Source: CAYUYH01 sp964449175 (lineage in GTDB: Bacteria; Planctomycetota; Phycisphaerae; SM23-33). From it: a DNA stretch of 20,927 nucleotides. The stretch is from contig CAYUYH010000010.1 in NCBI GenBank assembly GCA_964449175.1, positions 1-20,927 on the forward strand, written 5' to 3'. Below are positions 7,916-13,708 of this stretch, piece by piece. Position numbers and translations under genes: made by a program. The notes below the pieces were generated by a model, which did no database searches, had not been told where the DNA came from, and saw only the letters and a program-made list of their open reading frames with translations. The first letter of the stretch is position 1. The number at the start of each line of letters is the position of its first letter.

Positions 7916-7919
7916 AGTC

Positions 7920-8885
7920 TTGACGATCGTAGCCGGGATAGATGAGGCCGGGTTCGGCCCGGTGCTTGGTCCGTTGGTGGTATCCGCGGCTGCGTTCTCC
8001 GTGCCGGATGACCGGGCCGGGGAGTCGATGTGGCGGATGCTTTCGGGCGCGGTCACTCAGCGTGCTTCCAAGCGCCCCACCCGCATCGCCATCGCCGACA
8101 GCAAGAAGCTCTATGGCGGCCTGCGGGGCGCCGCCGGCCTGGAGAATCTGGAGCGCGGCGTGCTGGCCATGTTGGGCACGCGGGGGCTGCTGCCGCAGTC
8201 CCTGGCCGGGCTGCTGGAGATCGTCTGCCCGCCGGCGGTCATAGAGGCCCAGCGGCGCCGATGGTACGAAGGCGTCAACATATCCCTGCCGCGGAACCTG
8301 TCGGTCCTGGAGGCGACGCTGGCCGCCAACGCCCTGGACGTGGCCATGCGCCAGGCGGACGTGAAGCTGCTGACCATTCGCAGCGAGGTCGTCTTCGAGC
8401 CGGAGTTCAACCGCCTCACGCAGGCGGCCAACAAGTCGGTGGTGCTGTTCGACGTGACCTGCCGGCTGCTGATGCGCCTCTGGCAGACGGGCAAGAAGGA
8501 CATGCTCATCCACGTCGACCGCCACGGCGGGCGCATCCACTACCTCGAGCCCCTGGCCAGGGCGTTCGAGGGCTGCGCGTTCAAGGTAATCGAGGAATCC
8601 GCCGACCACAGCGCATATCAGATGGCCGCGGGCGGCCGAACTGCCGAAATACACTTCCACGTGGAATCAGAGCGGCTGCACATGCCGGTGGCGCTCGCGT
8701 CGATGACCAGCAAGTATCTTCGCGAGCTGTTCATGCGAGTGTACAACTCGTTCTGGGCGCAGCAGGTGCCCGGCTTGAGCCCCACGGCCGGCTACTATGC
8801 CGACGGCAAGAGGTTCTACCAGCAGATTCTGCCGACGGCTGAGACAATGGGCATCGACCGGCAGACGCTCTACAGGTTAAGGTAG
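7920..8885 (+). CDS. Divergent RNase HII-like protein
   Basis: A 321-aa protein beginning at TTG. Its N-terminus follows the RNase HII pattern: GIDEAGFGPVLGPLVV (6-21) with D8 and E9 in place, against the usual GIDEAGRGPLAGP. The DSKKL motif is at 60-64. HVDRHGGR (198-205) supplies a probable third acid, D200. ASMTSKYLRELFM (260-272) corresponds to the usual SIVAKVTRD segment, with Glu269 where Asp is expected. RNase HII removes ribonucleotides and RNA from RNA:DNA hybrids. This protein is longer than typical HII (~200-260 aa), with extra sequence at ~85-130 and ~205-250, and it changes the conserved Arg of the GRGP motif to Phe. It may be an HII relative with altered specificity rather than the main enzyme. 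It is followed 35 bases later by a membrane-protein gene. Confidence 0.72.
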   Translation: MTIVAGIDEAGFGPVLGPLVVSAAAFSVPDDRAGESMWRMLSGAVTQRASKRPTRIAIADSKKLYGGLRGAAGLENLERGVLAMLGTRGLLPQSLAGLLEIVCPPAVIEAQRRRWYEGVNISLPRNLSVLEATLAANALDVAMRQADVKLLTIRSEVVFEPEFNRLTQAANKSVVLFDVTCRLLMRLWQTGKKDMLIHVDRHGGRIHYLEPLARAFEGCAFKVIEESADHSAYQMAAGGRTAEIHFHVESERLHMPVALASMTSKYLRELFMRVYNSFWAQQVPGLSPTAGYYADGKRFYQQILPTAETMGIDRQTLYRLR

Positions 8886-8886
8886 A

Positions 8887-8907
8887 CCCGCCCCCCGGCC
8901 TGGCGGG
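8887..8907 (+). other. Short intercistronic hairpin
   Basis: CCCGCC (8887-8892) and GGCGGG (8902-8907) form a perfect 6-bp stem with a nine-base loop, just after the RNase HII-like stop codon. No T-run follows, so it is at most a weak terminator or an mRNA-stability stem. Confidence 0.3.
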
Positions 8908-8920
8908 CGAGGAACATGTC

Positions 8921-9508
8921 ATGGAGAAAGTGATACGGGCGATCATCGCCGGTGGTCTTCTCTTTCTGGCCCTGGTGGCGATGCTGAACCTGATTCGCGG
9001 GTTCCGCCGCTACTCGCGCCTGGCTGAGGGCAAGCCGGTCGAGCCGATCAAGGAGGTCAACCCCCCGCTGCCGGTGGTCAAGACCGGCGCCGTGGAGCTG
9101 GTCGGCTGGCTGGCGATCGTCTGGTCGCTGGCGAACCTGGCGATCCTGGTGGTCTGGGCGCTGACCCTACAGGACAGCCCGATGCTCTCCGACGTGAAGG
9201 TCCAGCTCGTGGGGATGGCCTATGTGCTGCTCTGCACGATACTGCTCGGATGGGGCGGCATCATGCTGCTGAAGCTGCTTGCCTACGGGCGCAGGGTGAT
9301 CGCCTGGGGCGCGGCCCTGTACGGGCTGATGGGGCTGTTCATGGTGGCCTTGTGCCTGCTCGTCCGCCAGCGAGAGGACGTGCCCACGAGCGTCCAGACG
9401 CTGGCCGCCCCGCTCGCGGTGGCCCTGGCGGTGCACATAATGATAGACACCGCGATCGGCGTCGCGGCACAGCACGTCGGCGTCGAGGAGTCGCCGGTGG
9501 AAGCCTAG
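8921..9508 (+). CDS. Five-TM integral membrane protein, unknown function
   Basis: A 195-aa hydrophobic protein I do not recognise. Likely TM segments are at ~7-26, 58-82, 96-119, 126-148 and 160-183. A positively charged loop (RGFRRYSRLAEGKPVEP, 26-42) after TM1 suggests that loop is cytoplasmic. There are no catalytic motifs or cysteine pairs. The start has GAGG eight bases upstream. It is co-directional with the RNase HII-like gene and probably co-transcribed. The downstream STAS gene has its own candidate promoter, so a functional link to it is uncertain. Confidence 0.75.
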   Translation: MEKVIRAIIAGGLLFLALVAMLNLIRGFRRYSRLAEGKPVEPIKEVNPPLPVVKTGAVELVGWLAIVWSLANLAILVVWALTLQDSPMLSDVKVQLVGMAYVLLCTILLGWGGIMLLKLLAYGRRVIAWGAALYGLMGLFMVALCLLVRQREDVPTSVQTLAAPLAVALAVHIMIDTAIGVAAQHVGVEESPVEA

Positions 9509-9530
9509 ACGGCCGGGGCGGCCTGGGGCA

Positions 9531-9560
9531 TTGACTCACCGCCCTGGCGGCATGTATCCT
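9531..9560 (+). promoter_or_regulatory. Candidate promoter of the STAS gene
   Basis: TTGACT (9531-9536) and TATCCT (9555-9560) are 18 bases apart. The spacer holds a perfect dyad, CCGCC-CT-GGCGG (9539-9550). Start of transcription would be about 23 bases before the ATG. The -10 is only a 4/6 match. Confidence 0.45.
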
Positions 9561-9589
9561 GCAACGCGCGCAGGAAGGAGTCGCGTCCG

Positions 9590-9925
9590 ATGGCGATACA
9601 GAACTGGTCGGAAGAGATAACCGTCGTTGAGCTGGGCGACGATCCGCTGTTTACCGATGACGTCTCGGCGCTGGCAGAGGCGCTGGAGGGCAATCCGACG
9701 GACGTGGTGCTGAACTTCTCAGCCGTGGGGTTCATCAACAGCTCCAACATCGCCCGCCTGCTGCGACTCCGCAAGCAGATGATCGCCCTAGGTCGCAAGC
9801 TGCTGCTGTGCGGGGTCAATTCCCACGTGGCCGGGGTGTTCCAGGTGACGGGGCTGGACAAGATTCTCAAGTTCACCAACGACGTCTCGACGGCGCTGGC
9901 CAGCCTGCAACTGGCCGCGGAGTAG
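9590..9925 (+). CDS. STAS-domain anti-anti-sigma factor-like protein
   Basis: A 111-aa single-domain protein of the SpoIIAA/RsbV type. The hallmark segment VVLNFSAVGFINSSNIARLL (39-58) aligns with the DLSGVTFMDSSGLGVL-type core. The serine pair S51/S52 occupies the site phosphorylated by partner kinases in that family. VFQVTGLDKILKF (83-95) is the conserved C-terminal helix. In known systems such proteins bind an anti-sigma kinase and release a sigma factor, or act as switch subunits in larger signalling complexes. No RsbW-like kinase, PP2C phosphatase or sigma factor is visible in the window, so its partner is encoded elsewhere. AAGGAG lies nine bases before the ATG. The gene converges on the glycosyltransferase gene 72 bases away, with no clear terminator between them. 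Confidence 0.88.
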   Translation: MAIQNWSEEITVVELGDDPLFTDDVSALAEALEGNPTDVVLNFSAVGFINSSNIARLLRLRKQMIALGRKLLLCGVNSHVAGVFQVTGLDKILKFTNDVSTALASLQLAAE

Positions 9926-9997
9926 CAGCCTGGAAGCCTCCACGTTTGTCCTGTCATCCAGCCGCAGCCGCGCTGTGCCTCCGCGCCACCGCAACGT

Positions 9998-11977
9998 TCA
10001 ATCGACCAGGATCTCATCCCCCCCAGATTTCGGCCAGCCCTCCATATGCATAAGGTGCAGTCTGGCGAGCCGGTATTGCCCGCGGCCTCGCTTGGGGATC
10101 AGTCGGACGGCGTCATAGCCCGCCTCCGCGGCGTAGCTTGGCACACCGGCCCCCCAGGCCATCGTGGGAGGAATATCCGCCGGCGCGTCGAACGTGCCGT
10201 TGGCCAGTGGCCGCCCGTCGCGGCAGTACACGACGTAGTAGTCCCCTTGCGAGAGTGAAAGAACCGCGACCTGCTCGTGATGCACGCCGTCCAGCCGCAC
10301 CTCCAGCCCGCCGTGCCCAAAGCTCGTGCCGCCCTCCACGGCCGCGCTGTTCACCTCCTGCCAGGTCGCCGTCGCCATCGGCAGCGAGCGGTAGGCGTCC
10401 AGCAGGTGATCGTTCATGCCGAGATTGAACCGGACGATCTCCGCCAGCCTCTTGCGGCTGAAGATATTGCCTCGGGTCACCAGCAGGAGCCGCTCGTAGT
10501 ACTCCGCCAGGCCGGGGTCGGCAATGAGGTTCCGGCCTGACTCGACGCTCTCGACGTAGCCGGGCGGCAGCGATCGAGCATAATGGCCGACGCGCCAGGC
10601 CATCCGCGCCCCGATGGCCGGCAGGTGGGCCAGCAACGCGTCCGGCAGGGCGAACGGATCGATTATGTGGTGCTCCGGCCCGGCGAAGTAACCGAAGAAG
10701 CCGACGTTCTCCATGACTACAACGCCGGGCGGCTCGGCCCGTAGCGCCCGGCCCTTCTCGGCCCACTCGTGTGTCGGCTTGGTTGTCGCGGTCTCCGCGA
10801 GCAGACCCGTCGTCGGATAATAGACTTCCCGCTCGTCGGCTATGCCCGCCCAGTCGAACTTGTCGTCATAGGCCGTCATGGCGCCAAACCGGCTGTCGGT
10901 GAGCAAGGGCGAGGCCGAGCAGAGCGCGCCCAGTCCGACGGCCAACACCAGCGCCGCCAGCCAGGCCGCTCGGCGGGCGGGCATGGCCACTGCCAGGACG
11001 CCCGCGCCGACCACCACCAGCGGCGAGAGAAACCGCCCGGACATGAAGTCGCCGCCGATCCACACGGTGTAGGCGAGTTGCAGCACAATCCCACCAGCCA
11101 GCGCGATGTATGCCGCATTGCGCCTCGCAATAGCGGCGACGATCGCGGCGACGGCGAGCGCCAGCGTCAGCGGGTCGCGCAGCAGGCAGTTGAGCAGGTA
11201 CGCCAGTCCCTGTAGCGCCAGGTCCGCGCGGGGAATCGCTGTGTTGAGCTTCGCGTAGGCGGTGTTGGGCAGCGGGAAGCCGTAGTAGACAAGTGCGAAC
11301 AACTCCCAGGCGATTAGCGGCGCCATCCCCGCCAGCAGCGGCACGACGGCCTTGCGACCGCCGACCTTCCAGGCCGCGTACGCCAGCGGCGGCGCGACGA
11401 TCAACAGCGCGTCCAGGCGGTTCAATCCGGCCAGCGCCGCCACCAGCGCCAGCCAGCCCAATCGTCTCCGCGTCCACTCGCCGGCCAGGTATACCCACAG
11501 GAACACTGCCAGCAGGAGGTACGTCATCGGGTTTTCCAGGCCGCTCGTGGCCCAGTCGACAAACGACTTGGACATCGCCAGCACCGCGACCATCCAGATC
11601 GCCGCCAACACGCCTCGCGCGAATCTCATCACCAACACGGCCGCGGCTGCCATCGCCGCCGCGACGGACACGAAGATCGTGGTGAGGTACTCCTCGCGCG
11701 TGAATAGCTGCACGCCCGACAGGAGGAACATCCACAGCGGGTGGGTGTAGGCCTGGACGCGCTCGGCCGGGTTCCACGTCAGTCCTCGGCCGTGGATGAA
11801 GTTATCCACGGTTCGCAGCGTGATGTAGGCGTCGTCGCAGACCCACGCGCTTCGCAGGATCACAGCGGCAAGTGCGACCAGGCCGACGGCTGCGACACAC
11901 GTGCGGGCGGTGAGCCAGCCCGGTCGGCGTACGGCGAGTTGGTTGCCGTCGCCGGCTGCCGGATTCGCGTCGGTCAT
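9998..11977 (-). CDS. GT-C family membrane glycosyltransferase, AftB-like
   Basis: A 659-aa polytopic protein. After TM1 (~25-44) comes the DDAYITLRTVDNF motif (48-60), in which acidic residues at the first external loop act in GT-C enzymes. It continues into GRGLTWNPAERVQAYTHPLW (63-82), a segment very like the start of mycobacterial AftB and related arabinofuranosyl- or mannosyl-type transferases. About ten TM helices reach residue ~355, including TSGLENPMTYLLLAVFL (144-160). IGGDFMSGRFLSPL (307-320) is a second family-typical motif. Residues ~360-659 form an extracytoplasmic domain. Such enzymes use polyprenyl-phosphate sugars to modify envelope glycans or proteins. The acceptor here is unknown. 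I chose the ATG with GGGAGG five bases upstream. An earlier GTG at 12010 overlaps the carA stop but has no comparable site. Confidence 0.8.
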   Translation of the reverse strand: MTDANPAAGDGNQLAVRRPGWLTARTCVAAVGLVALAAVILRSAWVCDDAYITLRTVDNFIHGRGLTWNPAERVQAYTHPLWMFLLSGVQLFTREEYLTTIFVSVAAAMAAAAVLVMRFARGVLAAIWMVAVLAMSKSFVDWATSGLENPMTYLLLAVFLWVYLAGEWTRRRLGWLALVAALAGLNRLDALLIVAPPLAYAAWKVGGRKAVVPLLAGMAPLIAWELFALVYYGFPLPNTAYAKLNTAIPRADLALQGLAYLLNCLLRDPLTLALAVAAIVAAIARRNAAYIALAGGIVLQLAYTVWIGGDFMSGRFLSPLVVVGAGVLAVAMPARRAAWLAALVLAVGLGALCSASPLLTDSRFGAMTAYDDKFDWAGIADEREVYYPTTGLLAETATTKPTHEWAEKGRALRAEPPGVVVMENVGFFGYFAGPEHHIIDPFALPDALLAHLPAIGARMAWRVGHYARSLPPGYVESVESGRNLIADPGLAEYYERLLLVTRGNIFSRKRLAEIVRFNLGMNDHLLDAYRSLPMATATWQEVNSAAVEGGTSFGHGGLEVRLDGVHHEQVAVLSLSQGDYYVVYCRDGRPLANGTFDAPADIPPTMAWGAGVPSYAAEAGYDAVRLIPKRGRGQYRLARLHLMHMEGWPKSGGDEILVD

Positions 11978-11982
11978 CCGTG

Positions 11983-11988
11983 CCTCCC
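11983..11988 (-). promoter_or_regulatory. Ribosome binding site deciding the glycosyltransferase start
   Basis: GGGAGG lies five bases before the ATG at 11977, favouring it over the upstream GTG at 12010. Confidence 0.65.
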
Positions 11989-12006
11989 ACCAGGCCGGCG
12001 GGGGCG

Positions 12007-13206
12007 TCACTTCCGCCCGGCCTGGGCGAGCTTGACTTGGGCGGCGTGCATCTGCTCGGCCGTCGGGCTTCGCCCGGTGTCCATCATGTCGCGGAAGCAG
12101 TCGAACAGGTACGTCGCGTCGTGCGGGCCGGGCGAAGCCTCCGGGTGGTACTGCACCGAGAACAGCGGCTGATCCGCGTGCGTGAAGCCCTCGACCGTCT
12201 GGTCGTTGAGGTTGATGTGCGTTACCGTCGCGCCGGCTGCCGCGAGGGACGTGCCCTCGATCGCGAAGCCGTGGTTCTGAGAGGTGATCTCCACCTTGCC
12301 GGTGGCCTGGTTGCGGACGGGATGGTTCGCGCCGCGATGGCCGAACTTCAGCTTGAACCGCTCCGCCCCCAGCGCCAGCCCCAGGAGCTGATGGCCGAGG
12401 CAGATGCCGAAGATCGGCACTCGGCCGATGAGCTTCCGCAGCGTGTCGATCGTGTAGGTCACCGCGTCCGGGTCGCCCGGGCCGTTCGAGACGAACACGC
12501 CGTCGGGATTGCCGGCAAGGATTTCGTCAGCCGTCGCCGTGGCGGGCACGACGGTCACGTCGCAGCCGGCCTCGACGAGGTTGCGGAGGATGTTCATCTT
12601 CGCGCCGCAGTCGATGGCGACGACGTTGAACACGTGCGTGCCGCGGTCGCGGCGGGCCTGGGCGAATCGGCTGGTGAAGCCCTCGCCCCACTTGTAGCCC
12701 GCTTCCGGCGTGACGGCCTTCACCAGGTCCAGACCGAGCATCGGCGGGGCGGCCTGGGCGCGGGCGACGAGCTGCTCGTCGTCGAGAATCTCCGTGCTCA
12801 TCGCGCCGTTCTTCGCACCGGTCAGCCGCAGCCGGCGCGTAAGCGCGCGGGTGTCCACCCCGCTAATGCCCATCACGCCAGCGGCCCGCAGATACTCATC
12901 CAGCGACTGATCGGCGCGGAAGTTGCTCACCACCGGCGACAGCTCCTTGACGACGAACCCGGCCACCTGGACGCGGCGGTTGTGGCTCTCGACGTCCTCG
13001 GCGTTCACGCCGTAGTTGCCGATCAGCGGGTACGTCATCGTCACGATCTGGGCGACGTACGACGGATCGGTCAGCGCCTCCTGGTAGCCGGTCATGGCCG
13101 TGTTGAAGACGGCCTCGCCGGCGGCCGTGCCCTCGGCGCCGAAGCTGTATCCGCAGAACACCAGCCCGTCTTCCAGGGCCAGCTTGCATGTCTTTCGCTC
13201 ACTCAT
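12007..13206 (-). CDS. carA: Carbamoyl-phosphate synthase small (glutaminase) subunit
   Basis: A 399-aa protein of normal family length. The N-terminal CPSase small-chain domain (~5-140) includes FNTAMTGYQEALTDPSY (34-50) and GVDTRALTRRLR (116-127). The class I glutamine amidotransferase domain (~192-380) has nucleophile Cys269 in FGICLGHQ and His354/Glu356 in VQYHPEASPGP, so the catalytic triad is complete. SQNHGF (309-314) is also conserved. CarA releases ammonia from glutamine for the large subunit CarB, making carbamoyl phosphate for pyrimidine and arginine synthesis. carB is not in the window. The ATG giving MSERKTCKLALEDG is preferred over an in-frame start at 13254 that would overlap the SEC-C gene. 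No PyrR site or attenuator is evident. The gene sits 26 bases after the SEC-C gene, in the same orientation as secA. Confidence 0.97.
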   Translation of the reverse strand: MSERKTCKLALEDGLVFCGYSFGAEGTAAGEAVFNTAMTGYQEALTDPSYVAQIVTMTYPLIGNYGVNAEDVESHNRRVQVAGFVVKELSPVVSNFRADQSLDEYLRAAGVMGISGVDTRALTRRLRLTGAKNGAMSTEILDDEQLVARAQAAPPMLGLDLVKAVTPEAGYKWGEGFTSRFAQARRDRGTHVFNVVAIDCGAKMNILRNLVEAGCDVTVVPATATADEILAGNPDGVFVSNGPGDPDAVTYTIDTLRKLIGRVPIFGICLGHQLLGLALGAERFKLKFGHRGANHPVRNQATGKVEITSQNHGFAIEGTSLAAAGATVTHINLNDQTVEGFTHADQPLFSVQYHPEASPGPHDATYLFDCFRDMMDTGRSPTAEQMHAAQVKLAQAGRK

Positions 13207-13232
13207 CCGTTGTCTCTTCGTCGCAGGCCATT

Positions 13233-13463
13233 CTAGGCCTTCGCGCCGCAGCACTTCTTGTACTTCTTACCCGAGCCGCACGGGCAGGGGTCGTTTCGCC
13301 CGGGCTCGCCGTCGGCTATGATCGGCTTGACCTTCTCGGTCTCCTTGATGAGCTTCTCCTCGGCCTCGATCTCGTCCTTGCTGCGGCCCTTCTTGGCCCG
13401 CTCGTCGAGCTTGCCGGCCTGCTGCTTCTTGTCGAAACGGTCCGATATCTGATCACGCGCCAT
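13233..13463 (-). CDS. Small SEC-C motif protein
   Basis: A 76-aa protein made of a highly charged helical N-terminus (~1-48, rich in Lys, Glu and Asp) and a C-terminal SEC-C zinc-binding motif, GRNDPCPCGSGKKYKKCCG (55-73). In SecA this motif binds zinc through three Cys plus one Cys or His and contacts SecB and ribosomes. Here the motif is freestanding and almost identical, in protein and DNA, to the tail of the secA gene about 480 bases upstream in the same operon. AAGGAG lies seven bases before the ATG. It may be a metal-binding partner of the secretion or ribosome machinery (inference). Confidence 0.87.
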   Translation of the reverse strand: MARDQISDRFDKKQQAGKLDERAKKGRSKDEIEAEEKLIKETEKVKPIIADGEPGRNDPCPCGSGKKYKKCCGAKA

Positions 13464-13485
13464 CAGGTGCTCCTTCCGGCAACGG

Positions 13486-13674
13486 CTAGGACTTTGATTT
13501 CAGGTGTTCGGCCAGGGCCTTGATGCTCACGGCCTGTTCCTCCATGGCCTTGGTCATTGAGTGGCACTCGGCGTTGTAGTTCTTCGCGATCACGTTCAGC
13601 GCGTCGCCCATCCGCCAGACGGCCGCCACCAGTATCACCTGAAGCACGAGGCCAATCACTGCTAAGGTTTCCAT
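13486..13674 (-). CDS. 62-aa single-TM protein with cytoplasmic helix
   Basis: A small protein starting METLAVIGLVLQVILVAAVW, whose first 20 residues form one TM segment. An amphipathic helix (~21-62) with heptad-like spacing ends in LAEHLKSKS. The start has GGGGAGG six bases upstream, an excellent site. Starts further upstream (to 13872) would read through secA antisense-like arginine-rich sequence and are rejected. It lies 34 bases after secA and 22 bases before the SEC-C gene, so it is co-transcribed with both. I do not recognise a family. Position and topology suggest a small membrane helper protein, but there is no direct evidence of function. Confidence 0.72.
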   Translation of the reverse strand: METLAVIGLVLQVILVAAVWRMGDALNVIAKNYNAECHSMTKAMEEQAVSIKALAEHLKSKS

Positions 13675-13687
13675 GCCCGTCCTCCCC

Positions 13688-13702
13688 GGCCGGCGTCCGG
13701 CC
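13688..13702 (-). other. Hairpin between secA and the small TM gene
   Basis: GGCCGG and CCGGCC arms with a three-base loop form a compact 6-bp GC stem in the 34-base gap. There is no T-run, so it is not a classical terminator. It may adjust the ratio of secA to downstream message. Confidence 0.35.
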
Positions 13703-13708
13703 CGTTCG

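Noticed and set aside
7866..7919. GTG at 7866 as the start of the RNase HII-like gene
   Set aside because: It has no Shine-Dalgarno and lies only three bases after the TATAAT. The TTG at 7920 has GGAGGT and begins the fold.
9926..9997. Bidirectional terminator between the convergent STAS and glycosyltransferase genes
   Set aside because: Only a mismatched five-base stem can be drawn and there is no T-run.
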